Program-made: the position numbers and the translations under genes
In this document: piece by piece, positions 10,553-19,413 of the stretch
Layout: every line of letters starts with the position of its first letter
How positions within the stretch are numbered: position 1 is the stretch's first letter
The notes under the pieces: model-generated
Databases searched by the model: none
What the model was told of the DNA's origin: nothing
Seen by the model: only the letters and a program-made list of their open reading frames with translations
Source: JALORV01 sp963780715
Lineage (GTDB): Bacteria; Pseudomonadota; Gammaproteobacteria; Burkholderiales; Burkholderiaceae_F
NCBI GenBank assembly: GCA_963780715.1
Contig: CAWADK010000001.1
Coordinates: 1 to 64,000, forward strand
Direction: 5' to 3'
Length of the DNA stretch: 64,000 nt

Positions 10553-11870
10553 GCAGATCGAGGGCTCGCGCGCGGTCGCCGAAGCCATTGCGCTCGCACG
10601 CCCGCAGGTGATCTGCGCCTATCCGATCACGCCCCAGACCCATATCGTCGAAGGGCTCGGCGAGATGGTGAAGTCAGGTGAGCTGAGCGGTTGCGAGTTC
10701 ATCAACGTCGAGTCGGAGTTCGCGGCGCTTTCGGTCGCGATCGGTGCCTCGGCAACCGGCGCCCGCACCTACACCGCGACCAGCAGCCAGGGGCTGCTCT
10801 TCATGGCCGAGGCGGTCTACAACGCGGCGGGTCTCGGCCTGCCGATCGTGATGACGATCGGCAATCGCGCAATCGGGGCGCCGATCAACATCTGGAATGA
10901 CCATTCGGACAGCATGTCCATGCGAGATTCCGGCTGGATCCAGCTGCACGCCGAGACCAACCAGGAGGCGCTGGACCTTCACATCCAGGCCTTCAGCCTG
11001 GCAGAAACGCTGTCGTGTCCGGTGATGGTCTGCATGGACGGCTTCATCCTGACCCATGCTGTCGAGCGCGTCGACGTGCCGACACAGGTCGAGGTCGACG
11101 CCTACCTCGCACCGTTCGAGCCGCGGCAGGTGCTGGATCCGGCCGAGCCGGTCAGCATGGGCGCGATGGTCGGGCCCGAGGCCTTCATGGAGGTGCGATA
11201 TCTCGCGCACCATAAGCAACTGCGCGCACTGGAGCTGATTCCGCAGCTCGCCGACCAGTTCCAGCAGCGCTTCGGACGAGCCTCCGGCGGCCTGCTGCGC
11301 ACGTACCGTGCCGACGACGCCGAGACGATCGTCATCGCACTGGGATCGGTCAACGGGACCATCCAGGAAGTCGTCGACACGATGCGCGACGAGGGCATCC
11401 GCATCGGCTCGGTGACCATCACGGCGTTCCGCCCGTTTCCGATCGACGCGCTGCGGGCCGCCATCGGGCATGCGAAGCGCGTGGTCGTCATCGAAAAGAG
11501 CCTGGCTGTTGGCCTCGGCGGCATCCTGTCGGACGGCGTGCGCAAGTCCCTTTCCGGCATTCAGCTGAAGGGCTACACCGTCATCGCCGGGCTCGGCGGC
11601 CGCAGCATCACGCAGGCCTCGCTGCGAGCTCTGTTCGACTCGGCGATCCGCGAGGAACTCGAGGCCGTGACCTTCCTCGACCTGAACAAGGAGGTCGTGG
11701 AGCGGGAACTCGTGCGTGAGCGCTGCAGCGGCGCAGCGGACCGACGGCGGAGTCCGTGCTGCGGCAACTCGGCACCGTGGCGTCGAGGATCGGATGACCA
11801 TGGACCCGCGCCAGCCCGTCAAGTTCTACCAGACCGGAACCTTCACGGTCGGCAACCGCCTGCTCGATGA
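10545..11870 (+). CDS. porA: 2-oxoacid:acceptor oxidoreductase, alpha subunit (PorA-like); 3' end frame-shifted
   Basis: Alpha subunit providing the pyrimidine-side and transketolase C-terminal-like domains of the enzyme. CAYPITPQTHI near residue 24 and the following ESEFAALSVAIGASATGAR are typical. As read, the frame runs to 11870 and overlaps porB by 77 bases, ending in an Arg/Pro-rich tail unlike the family. In the -1 frame from about 11732 the tail reads RSGPTAESVLRQLG followed by TVASRIG, with its stop at 11795-11797 overlapping the porB start (ATGA). The true C-terminus is therefore probably that one, with two extra bases near 11715-11732. Confidence 0.83.
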   Translation: MLKQIEGSRAVAEAIALARPQVICAYPITPQTHIVEGLGEMVKSGELSGCEFINVESEFAALSVAIGASATGARTYTATSSQGLLFMAEAVYNAAGLGLPIVMTIGNRAIGAPINIWNDHSDSMSMRDSGWIQLHAETNQEALDLHIQAFSLAETLSCPVMVCMDGFILTHAVERVDVPTQVEVDAYLAPFEPRQVLDPAEPVSMGAMVGPEAFMEVRYLAHHKQLRALELIPQLADQFQQRFGRASGGLLRTYRADDAETIVIALGSVNGTIQEVVDTMRDEGIRIGSVTITAFRPFPIDALRAAIGHAKRVVVIEKSLAVGLGGILSDGVRKSLSGIQLKGYTVIAGLGGRSITQASLRALFDSAIREELEAVTFLDLNKEVVERELVRERCSGAADRRRSPCCGNSAPWRRGSDDHGPAPARQVLPDRNLHGRQPPAR

Positions 11871-12810
11871 AGACGAGCGCAGCGTCCAGGCCAACATGCG
11901 GCGGACGAACTCGCTCAATTCGGGTCACCGCGCCTGCCAGGGCTGCGGCGAGGCGCTCGGGGCGCGCTACGCGCTCGACGCCGCCATGCGGGCGACGGAC
12001 AACCAGTTGGTCGCCATCAACGCGACGGGCTGCCTTGAAGTGTTTTCGACGCCGTACCCGGAAACCTCCTGGCAGATCCCATGGTTGCACTCGCTGTTCG
12101 GCAATGCGGCTGCCGTGGCGTCCGGTGTCGCGGCAGCGTTGCGGATCCAGGGCAAGGAGCACGTGCGCGTCATCGCCCAGGGTGGCGACGGCGGCACCAC
12201 CGACATCGGATTCGGCTGTCTGTCGGGCATGTTCGAGCGCAACGACGACGTGCTCTACCTCTGCTACGACAACGAGGCCTACATGAACACCGGCGTGCAG
12301 CGCTCGAGCGCCACGCCGGGGGCCGCCCGCACGGCGACCACTCCGGCGGTCGGGCGCGAACCGGGGAACGTCTTTGGTACCGGCAAGAACGTGCCGCTGA
12401 TTGCGATGGCGCACCACATTCCTTACGTCGCGACAGCGAGCGTGGCCAATCTGCGCGATCTCGAGGACAAGGTGACGCGGGCGATGTCGATCCGCGGCGC
12501 GCGCTACGTCCACATCCACGTGCCGTGTCCGCTCGGGTGGGGTTCGGCGCCGGCCGACACGATCAAGGTGGCGCGGGCGGCGGTGGAAGCGGGGCTCTTC
12601 CCGCTGTTCGAGGCGGAAAATGGGGAAGTCACCGGGCGCACGCCGATCCGGCGGCGCGTTCCGGTCGAGGACTACCTCAAGCCGCAGAAGCGGTTTGCGC
12701 ACCTGTTCTCGCCGAAGCGCGACGAGGCGCGGCTGGCGCAGATCCAGGCCATCGCCGACCGCAACATCTCGACCTTCGGCCTGCTGGACATGGAGGCCGC
12801 GCGTGGATAA
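11794..12810 (+). CDS. porB: 2-oxoacid:acceptor oxidoreductase, beta subunit (PorB-like)
   Basis: 338-residue thiamine-diphosphate-binding subunit. Iron-sulfur ligands include CQGCGE (Cys48, Cys51) and Cys80. The diphosphate/Mg motif is GDGGTTDIGFG near residue 130, completed by YDNEAYMNTG about 30 residues later. ATG 11794 is preferred over the upstream GTG at 11716 because that extension lies in the region where the porA frame is disturbed; ATG 11800 is also possible. The stop overlaps the next gene by 8 bases (GTGGATAA). Confidence 0.87.
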   Translation: MTMDPRQPVKFYQTGTFTVGNRLLDEDERSVQANMRRTNSLNSGHRACQGCGEALGARYALDAAMRATDNQLVAINATGCLEVFSTPYPETSWQIPWLHSLFGNAAAVASGVAAALRIQGKEHVRVIAQGGDGGTTDIGFGCLSGMFERNDDVLYLCYDNEAYMNTGVQRSSATPGAARTATTPAVGREPGNVFGTGKNVPLIAMAHHIPYVATASVANLRDLEDKVTRAMSIRGARYVHIHVPCPLGWGSAPADTIKVARAAVEAGLFPLFEAENGEVTGRTPIRRRVPVEDYLKPQKRFAHLFSPKRDEARLAQIQAIADRNISTFGLLDMEAARG

Positions 12811-14428
12811 GCCGTTCGCCATCACGCTCGACCCCGGCTCCTCGCTCGCCAACCTCACCGGCTCATGGCGCACGATGCGCCCGGTCTACGTTGACCGGCT
12901 GCCACCGTGCAATAACGCGTGCCCGGCCGGCGAGAACATCCAGCAGTGGCTGTTCCATGCTGAAGGGGGCGACTACGAGATGGCGTGGCGCCAGCTGGTG
13001 CAGGACAACCCGCTGCCGGCCATCATGGGGCGCGTCTGCTACCACCCCTGCGAAACTTCATGCAACCGCGCGCAGCTCGACGAGGCGGTCGGCATCAATT
13101 CGGTCGAACGCTTCCTGGGCGACGAGGCGCTGAAGCGGCGCTGGAAGTTCGAGGCACCGGCGAAGGAATCGGGCAAGCGCGTACTGGTCGTCGGGGCCGG
13201 TCCCTCGGGGCTGTCGGCGGCGTATCACCTGCGGCGGCTGGGCCACGCGGTGACCATCGTCGAAGCCGGACCGCTGGCCGGCGGCATGATGCGCTTCGGC
13301 ATCCCGGCGTACCGACTGCCGCGCGACGTGCTCGATTCCGAGATTCGTCGCATTCTCGACCTGGGTGTCGAGCTGAAGCTGAACCAGAAGGTCAGCAACA
13401 TCCTCGAGTCAATGCGCGAAGGGCGGTTCGATGCCGCCTTCCTCGCGGTCGGCGCGCATATTGCCAAGCGTGCCTACATCCCGGCCGGCGAAGCCTCGCG
13501 ACTGCTCGACGCGGTGTCGGTCCTGCGCAGCATGGAAGGCGAGGAAAAGCCGATGCTGGGCCGCCGCGTCGTCGTCTACGGCGGCGGGAACACCGCGCTC
13601 GACGTGGCGCGTACGGCCAAGCGCATGGGGGCCGAGCCGATCATCGTCTACCGCCGCACGCGCGAGAAGATGCCGGCGCACGACTTCGAGGTCGAGGAGG
13701 CGCTGGCCGAAGGCGTTCTGATCAAGTGGCTGTCGACGATCCGCAACATGGACGACAGCGGCACGCTGACGGTCGAGAAGATGGAGCTCGACGAGAAGGG
13801 CTTCCCGCAGCCCACCGGCGAGGTCGAGACGCTCGAGGCGGACTCGCTGGTGCTGGCGCTGGGACAGGACGTCGACCTGTCACTGCTCAATGGAGTCCCA
13901 GGGCTCGAGATCAAGGACGGCACGGTCCAGGTGGCCGCCAACATGATGACCGGCCACGCCGGCATCTTCGCCGGCGGCGACATGGTCCCGTCGGAACGGA
14001 CCGTAACGGTCGCCGTGGGGCACGGCAAGAAGGCGGCGCGGAATATCGACGCCTGGCTGCGGGGCGCCGCGGCCGCGGCTGCCGCGAAGCACGGACCTGC
14101 TTCGTTCGACCGTCTGAACACCTGGTACTACACCGATGCACCGAAGACCGTGCGGCCTCTGCTCGATCACGCGCGGCGCACGTCGACCTTCGAAGAAGTG
14201 CAAAAGGGCCTGACGGAATTCAACGCGCAGTTCGAGGCTCGGCGCTGCCTGTCGTGCGGCAACTGCTTCGAGTGCGACAACTGCTACGGCGTCTGCCCTG
14301 ACAACGCGGTGATCAAGCTCGGTCCCGGGCTGCGCTTCAAGTTCAACTACGACTACTGCAAGGGCTGCGGCATGTGTGCCGCCGAATGCCCGTGCGGCGC
14401 CATCGACATGGTCCCCGAGACCCTGTGA
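12803..14428 (+). CDS. GltD-like NAD(P)H/FAD oxidoreductase fused to a two-cluster ferredoxin domain
   Basis: 541-residue protein with three parts. The first is an N-terminal GltD-type cysteine region (Cys36, 40, 79, 83, 87). The second is a two-dinucleotide-binding flavoprotein core with FAD motif GAGPSG at 131-136 and an NAD(P) motif GGGNTALDVA near 260. The third is a C-terminal ferredoxin-like tail with two cysteine groups (CLSCGNC... and CKGCGMC...AECPCGA) near 485-535. It probably links the PorGAB enzyme to NAD(P)H, standing in for the separate delta ferredoxin subunit. The GTG start overlaps the porB stop. The gene is often labelled glutamate synthase small subunit, but no GltB partner is present. 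Confidence 0.8.
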   Translation: MDKPFAITLDPGSSLANLTGSWRTMRPVYVDRLPPCNNACPAGENIQQWLFHAEGGDYEMAWRQLVQDNPLPAIMGRVCYHPCETSCNRAQLDEAVGINSVERFLGDEALKRRWKFEAPAKESGKRVLVVGAGPSGLSAAYHLRRLGHAVTIVEAGPLAGGMMRFGIPAYRLPRDVLDSEIRRILDLGVELKLNQKVSNILESMREGRFDAAFLAVGAHIAKRAYIPAGEASRLLDAVSVLRSMEGEEKPMLGRRVVVYGGGNTALDVARTAKRMGAEPIIVYRRTREKMPAHDFEVEEALAEGVLIKWLSTIRNMDDSGTLTVEKMELDEKGFPQPTGEVETLEADSLVLALGQDVDLSLLNGVPGLEIKDGTVQVAANMMTGHAGIFAGGDMVPSERTVTVAVGHGKKAARNIDAWLRGAAAAAAAKHGPASFDRLNTWYYTDAPKTVRPLLDHARRTSTFEEVQKGLTEFNAQFEARRCLSCGNCFECDNCYGVCPDNAVIKLGPGLRFKFNYDYCKGCGMCAAECPCGAIDMVPETL

Positions 14429-14467
14429 TGCGAGCCGCCTGAGAAGAGGACAGGGGAGATCGCGATC

Positions 14468-16144
14468 ATGCTGCAGAGAAGAGCCCAGAGAGTGCTTCCG
14501 CCGCCGCTGCCCGAGTGGTTCCCGCGTGGCACGGCGCTGCTGCGCGACCCGACGCTGAACAAGGGCACGGCGTTTTCGGATGCCGAGCGCGACATGCTGG
14601 GACTGCGCGGGCTGCTGCCGCCGCACATCTCGACCCAGGAAGAGCAGGTCACGCGCGTGCTGGAGAACTTCCGCCGCCTGCAGACGAATCTGGCTAAGTA
14701 CATCATGCTCGAGTCGCTGCAGGACCGGAACGAGGCGTTGTTTCTACCGCGTCATCCTCGAGAATCCGGACGAGATGATGCCGATCATCTACACGCCGAC
14801 CGTCGGGCTGGCGTGCCAGCAGTTCGGCCACATCTACCGTCGCCCGCGCGGCCTTTACGTCAGCGCGGCGGACCGCGGGCGCATCCAGCAGGTGCTCAAC
14901 AACTGGCCTTACAAGGAAGCCGCGATCATCGTCGTGACCGACGGCGAACGCATCCTGGGGCTGGGTGACCTCGGCGCCAACGGCATGGGCATCCCGATCG
15001 GCAAGCTGGCGCTCTACACGGCGGGTTCCGGCGTGCATCCGCGACGCTGCCTGCCCGTCATGCTCGATGTCGGCACCAACAACGAAGCGCTGCTTGCCGA
15101 TCCGCTCTATGTCGGCACCCGGCGCAAGCGCCTGGCCGGCGCCGAGTTCGACGAACTGGTCGAGGAGTTCATCGAGGCGACCCAGGTGGTGTTCCCGGGC
15201 GTGCTGGTGCAGTTCGAGGACTTCGCCAACCACAACGCGTTCCGTCTGCTGCAGAAGTATCGCGACCGCATCTGCTCGTTCAACGACGACATCCAGGGCA
15301 CGGCGAGCGTGACGGTGGCCGGCATCTTTTCGGCGCTGCGCGTGACGAAGAAGAGAATGAGCGAGCAGACATTCCTGTGCCTTGGCGCGGGCGAGGCGGC
15401 GACTGGAATTTCCGATCTGCTCGTCGCGGCGATGCGCGCCGACGGACTGAGCGAGAGCGCGGCCCGCGGCCGCTGCTGGCTGGTCGATTCGAAGGGGCTC
15501 GTCGTGGCCGAGCGCAAGGATCTCGCCGAGCACAAGAAGCCTTATGCACACGCGCATGCGCCGGTCGGCGACTTCCTCGGCGCGGTCAAGGCGCTGAAGC
15601 CCACGGCGATCATCGGGGTCGGTGCCACGCCGAACACGTTCACGCGCGAGGTCATCGAAACGATGACCCAGCTGAACGAGCGCCCGATCGTGTTTGCGCT
15701 GTCGAACCCGACGTCGCGCGCCGAATGCACGGCCGAACAGGCCTACGAGTGGTCGGGCGGCAAGGCGCTCTTCGCCTCCGGCAGTCCGTTCGACCCCGTC
15801 AAGTACAACGGGCAAGCCGCTACGTGTCGCGCCAGGGCAACAACTCCTACATCTTCCCCGGCGTCGGTCTGGGTGCTATCGCGATCGGCGCAACGCGCGT
15901 GACCGACGACATGTTCATGGCGGCGGCACGGGCACTGGCGGAGACGGTGACGACGTCCGACCTGGACCAGGGAAGTCTCTATCCGCCGTTGCAGGCGATC
16001 CGCTCGGCGTCGCTCTGTGTGGCGGTGGCGGTGGCCGAGGTCGCGTTCCGGGACGGACTGGCAGGCGTCGATCGCCCCGGCGACCTGGCGGAGTTCATCC
16101 GGGCCACGATGTACCAGCCCGAATACCCGAGCTACGTGGCATGA
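14468..16144 (+). pseudogene. maeA: NAD-type malic enzyme (MaeA/SfcA-like), frame broken as sequenced
   Basis: Oxidative decarboxylation of malate to pyruvate. Full-length similarity to about 557-residue malic enzymes is spread over three frames. The N-terminal part runs from 14468 to about 14740. The middle part, carrying RVILENPDEMMPIIYTPTVG and LGLGDLGANGMGIPIGK, runs to about 15810. The C-terminal part, with GNNSYIFPGVGLGA, ends at 16144. One extra T at 14741-14743, one extra G at 15810-15812 and one extra C at 15817-15818 account for both shifts, so the living gene is probably intact. A GGGGAG ribosome-binding site precedes the ATG. It sits between the 2-oxoacid oxidoreductase and nuo genes. 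Confidence 0.83.
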
Positions 16145-16175
16145 CAGGTCGACGCCGCGCAGGAGGCCCCCCGCA

Positions 16176-16541
16176 ATGAATCCCTATGTCGTCTTCCTGA
16201 TCTACATGATCGCGATCCTGGGACTCGTTGCGCTGATGCTGGCGCTCAACAAGGTGCTCGGTCCCAAGCCTGTGGACAGCGCCGTGAAGCTGGAGCCGTT
16301 CGAATGCGGCGTCGAGCCCGTCGACCCGCGCAATGTCAAGGCGGTGCCGGCGAAGTACTACGCGGTGGCGATCGTGTTCATCCTGTTCGATCTCGAGACC
16401 GTGTTCCTGTTCATATGGGCGCTCGGCGCGCAGCCGGTGACCGGCACGATGCTGGTGACGTTCATCATCTTCATGGCGCTGCTGGTGCTGATCCTGCTCT
16501 ATGTCTACCGCGCGCGACTGCTGGAAGGGGTGACAGAGTGA
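16176..16541 (+). CDS. nuoA: NADH-quinone oxidoreductase subunit A
   Basis: 121-residue membrane subunit of complex I with three hydrophobic helices. The conserved loop KLEPFECGVEPV (with the cysteine known from the quinone-site loop) and the acidic helix segment FDLETVFLF are present. AGGAGG lies about 9 bases upstream of the ATG. First gene of a complete nuoA-N run, 31 bases after malic enzyme, so it may share that transcript. Its stop overlaps the nuoB GTG. Confidence 0.93.
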   Translation: MNPYVVFLIYMIAILGLVALMLALNKVLGPKPVDSAVKLEPFECGVEPVDPRNVKAVPAKYYAVAIVFILFDLETVFLFIWALGAQPVTGTMLVTFIIFMALLVLILLYVYRARLLEGVTE

Positions 16542-17062
16542 GTGCCGCGCACCCGACGATCCCGATCGCACCCGCTGGCGGCGGCAAGAGCGCCGCCTTC
16601 GAGTACCTGACAACGAAGAAAGACGAGCTCTGCGGCTGGGCGCGCAAGTTCTCGCTGTTTCCGTATCCGTTCGTCACCGCGTGCTGCGCGATGGAGTTCA
16701 TGTCGGTGAGTTCCACGCCTTACGACACTGACCGCTTTGGCGCAGCGCTGCCGCGCTTTTCGCCGCGGCAGTCGGACCTGCTGATGGTGGTCGGCACCGT
16801 CACGCACAAGCAGGCGCCCATCCTGCTGAAGGTCTACGAGCAGATGTGCGAGCCGAAGTGGGTGATGGCCTTCGGCGTGTGCGCAACCAGCGGCGGCTTC
16901 TATCAGAACTACGCGGCGCTGGCCGGAATCGACCGCGTCATCCCGGTCGATGTCTATATCCCGGGCTGCCCGCCGCGGCCGGAGACCGTCATCGACGGCA
17001 TCATGCAGCTGCAGGACAAGATCGCGCGTCAGAAGCACATCATTCTGACGAAGGACTTCTGA
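16538..17062 (+). CDS. nuoB: NADH-quinone oxidoreductase subunit B
   Basis: 174-residue peripheral-arm subunit carrying cluster N2, the last iron-sulfur cluster before quinone. The tandem cysteines in ACCAMEFM, the cysteine in FGVCATSGG and the CPPRPE cysteine provide the N2 ligands. The start is GTG at 16538, overlapping the nuoA stop (GTGA); no ATG fits. The stop shares one base with the nuoC start. Confidence 0.94.
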   Translation: MSAAHPTIPIAPAGGGKSAAFEYLTTKKDELCGWARKFSLFPYPFVTACCAMEFMSVSSTPYDTDRFGAALPRFSPRQSDLLMVVGTVTHKQAPILLKVYEQMCEPKWVMAFGVCATSGGFYQNYAALAGIDRVIPVDVYIPGCPPRPETVIDGIMQLQDKIARQKHIILTKDF

Positions 17063-17565
17063 TGACCACGCCGATCTTCGAATCGATCCAGGCGCAGCTC
17101 GGAGGCCTCGCAGGCACGAGCGCTGTATCGCACGGCACCCTGGTTGTCGACATCGCTCCGGCCGCACTTTCCGGGCTGGTGCAGACGCTGAAGTCGGCCT
17201 GCAAGTTCGACATGCTGCTCGATGTCACGGCGATCGACTGGCCGGGCCGGCAACCGCGCTTCGACGTCGTCTGGCACTTCTACTCGACGACGCATCGCGT
17301 GCGCGTGCGTGTTAAGACCCAGGTCGCAGAGAGCGATCCGGGCGTCGATTCACTGACGAGTCAATACGGGTCGGCGGCGTTCATGGAGCGCGAATGCCAC
17401 GAGATGTACGGCATCCGGTTCAACGGCAATGCCGACCTGCGGCCGCTGCTGCTCTACGAGGGATTTGTGGGCTATCCGCTGCGCAAGGACTACCCGAAGC
17501 TCGGTGAACAGCCGCTCGTGCCGTACCGCGAGGGTTTCGACCTGTCGGAGAGGACGAGGGGCTGA
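17062..17565 (+). CDS. nuoC: NADH-quinone oxidoreductase subunit C
   Basis: 167-residue 30-kDa-type subunit, separate from NuoD (not the fused NuoCD of E. coli). It holds the family signature around ERECHEMYGIRFNGNADLRPLLL and the C-terminal PLRKDYP motif. The ATG at 17062 overlaps the last base of nuoB; an open frame extends further upstream but only inside nuoB. nuoD follows after one base. Confidence 0.92.
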   Translation: MTTPIFESIQAQLGGLAGTSAVSHGTLVVDIAPAALSGLVQTLKSACKFDMLLDVTAIDWPGRQPRFDVVWHFYSTTHRVRVRVKTQVAESDPGVDSLTSQYGSAAFMERECHEMYGIRFNGNADLRPLLLYEGFVGYPLRKDYPKLGEQPLVPYREGFDLSERTRG

Positions 17566-17566
17566 G

Positions 17567-18784
17567 ATGGACATGAAGATCCCCAACCCCGTCCGACCGG
17601 CGTTTACGACGCCGCAGCGCGATGACACGGTCATCGTCAACATCGGGCCGTCGCACCCGGCGACGCACGGCACGATCCAGATCATTGCCGAGCTGGATGG
17701 CGAGAAGATCCTGCGCACCGACGTGCACTGCGGCTACCTGCATCGCGGCTTCGAGAAGGAGTGCGAGGACCACACCTGGCACAACCTGATCCCGTACGTT
17801 GACCGGCTCAACTACTGCTCGGCGCTGATCAACGACTTCGCTTATTGCGACGCCGTCGAGCAGCTGATGGGGGTCGAGATCACGCCGCGCACGAAGTACC
17901 TGCGCACGCTGCTCGCCGAGTACTCGCGGCTGGCGGATCACCTGACCTGCATCGCCGCCACGCTGATGGAACTCGGGGCGATGACCGCGTTCCTGTACCT
18001 GGTCATGATCCGCGACTACATCTACGAGCACATCGCCGACCTGACCGGTGCGCGCGTGACGTACAGCTTCGGCCGCATCGGCGGCCTGGCGCGCGACCTG
18101 CCCGACGGCTGGCTCAAGCGGCTCGAGCAGATCCTGACCCAGTACGAGGAGTTCATCGGCCGCGTTCATGGCCTCGTGGACCGCAACCGCATCTTCATCG
18201 ACCGTACGCGCGATGTCGGCGTCCTGACGACGGCGGACGCCATCCACTGGGGTTACACCGGTCCGATCCTGCGCTCGACCGGCGCGCCGCGCGACCTGCG
18301 CAAGGACACGCCGTACCTGGCGTATGCCGAGCTCGACTTCGAGGTGCCGGTCGGCATCAAGGGTGACAACTACGACCGCTACTACGTGCGCATGCGAGAG
18401 ATGGACGAATCCGTGCACATGATCCGCCAGCTGATCGACATGCTGCCCGCGGGACCGATCAACGTCGACGACCGCCGCTGCACCCTGCCGCCGAAGCCGC
18501 TGGTCTATGGCGAGATCGAATCACTGATCAACCACTTCAAGCTGATCATGGATGGTCCGCGCGTGCCGGCGGGTGAAATCTACGTGGCGCACGAGGGCGC
18601 CAATGGCGAACTCGGCTTCTTCCTGGTCAGCGACGGCAGCGGCACGCCGTACAAGGTGCACGTGCGGTCGCCGTCGTTCGTGCACATGGGTGGTGCGTCC
18701 CGCATGCTGGACGGCTACCAACTGGCGGATTTAATCCCGACCTTCGGCTCGATCAACATGATCGGCGGGGAGTGCGATCGATGA
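17567..18784 (+). CDS. nuoD: NADH-quinone oxidoreductase subunit D
   Basis: 405-residue 49-kDa subunit that forms much of the quinone-binding cavity with NuoB. GPSHPATHG near residue 28 and CGYLHRGFEK near 55 carry the conserved histidines at the quinone site. It ends in INMIGGECDR, the usual end of NuoD. ATG 17567 follows the nuoC stop by one base. Confidence 0.94.
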   Translation: MDMKIPNPVRPAFTTPQRDDTVIVNIGPSHPATHGTIQIIAELDGEKILRTDVHCGYLHRGFEKECEDHTWHNLIPYVDRLNYCSALINDFAYCDAVEQLMGVEITPRTKYLRTLLAEYSRLADHLTCIAATLMELGAMTAFLYLVMIRDYIYEHIADLTGARVTYSFGRIGGLARDLPDGWLKRLEQILTQYEEFIGRVHGLVDRNRIFIDRTRDVGVLTTADAIHWGYTGPILRSTGAPRDLRKDTPYLAYAELDFEVPVGIKGDNYDRYYVRMREMDESVHMIRQLIDMLPAGPINVDDRRCTLPPKPLVYGEIESLINHFKLIMDGPRVPAGEIYVAHEGANGELGFFLVSDGSGTPYKVHVRSPSFVHMGGASRMLDGYQLADLIPTFGSINMIGGECDR

Positions 18785-18857
18785 GCAGCGCAGGGCCGCT
18801 CCCAAGGTGCTCGCACCCCCATAGGGGGACCGGCGCGCAGCGTCGTAGGGGGCAACA
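18785..18857. repeat. Palindromic GC element between nuoD and nuoE
   Basis: A 73-base spacer containing a CCCCC-ATA-GGGGG hairpin (18816-18828) and GC-rich flanks. Such spacers are unusual here because most nuo genes overlap. It resembles the spacer after nuoE and looks like a member of a dispersed betaproteobacterial palindromic repeat class. Confidence 0.45.
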
Positions 18858-19340
18858 ATGAGCACGGTCGTTTCGATGCACCACCTGCTGCCCGAGTTCG
18901 AGAAGCTCAAGACGCGCTATCCGGCGGGCTTCGAGTCCTCGCTGACGCTGCCGTGCCTGCGGCGTATCCAGCAGGAGCGTGGCTATGTGGCGGAAGAGGA
19001 CATCGACCTCGTCGTCGAGTACCTCGGCGTGCCGCGCATCCAGGTCGAGGAAGTGCTGTCGTTCTACACGCAGTATCGGCGTAAGCCGGTCGGCCGCTGG
19101 CACCTGCAGGCCTGCCGCAATGTGTCGTGCTCGATGCGCGGTGCCGAGCGCATGATCGACCACCTGGCGAAGCGCCTCGGCATCCAGCCCGGGCAGACCA
19201 CGGCCGACGGCCGCTTCACGCTCGACCACGTCGAGTGCCTCGGCTCCTGCGGCACAGCCCCGGTCGTCATCGTCAACGAGACCTACCACGAGAACATGAC
19301 CGTCGAGAAGCTCGACTCGCTGCTCGGAGAACTCAAGTGA
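18858..19340 (+). CDS. nuoE: NADH-quinone oxidoreductase subunit E
   Basis: 160-residue 24-kDa subunit with a thioredoxin-like [2Fe-2S] fold (cluster N1a) in the NADH-oxidising module. Cluster ligands are the CRNVSC pair (C-x4-C) and the later CLGSC pair (C-x3-C). The gene is flanked on both sides by about 73-base palindromic spacers, which sets it apart from the tightly packed neighbouring genes. Confidence 0.93.
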   Translation: MSTVVSMHHLLPEFEKLKTRYPAGFESSLTLPCLRRIQQERGYVAEEDIDLVVEYLGVPRIQVEEVLSFYTQYRRKPVGRWHLQACRNVSCSMRGAERMIDHLAKRLGIQPGQTTADGRFTLDHVECLGSCGTAPVVIVNETYHENMTVEKLDSLLGELK

Positions 19341-19413
19341 CCCCCACGCTCACTTCGTTCGCTGCCCCCCGAGGGGGCCTCACGCGTCCTTCGGAACGGC
19401 CGGGCGGACACGT
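19341..19413. repeat. Palindromic GC element between nuoE and nuoF
   Basis: A 73-base spacer with a CGCTCACTTCGTTCGCTG stretch followed by the hairpin GCCCCC-CGA-GGGGGC (19364-19378). I recall this CTCACTTCGTTCGCTGCCCCC wording as a dispersed intergenic element in many Burkholderiales genomes. It is paired with the similar element before nuoE. Confidence 0.5.

Noticed and set aside
11716..11793. Upstream GTG start for porB
   Set aside because: The extension lies in the stretch where the porA frame is disturbed and its residues do not resemble PorB; ATG 11794 gives the usual ATGA overlap.
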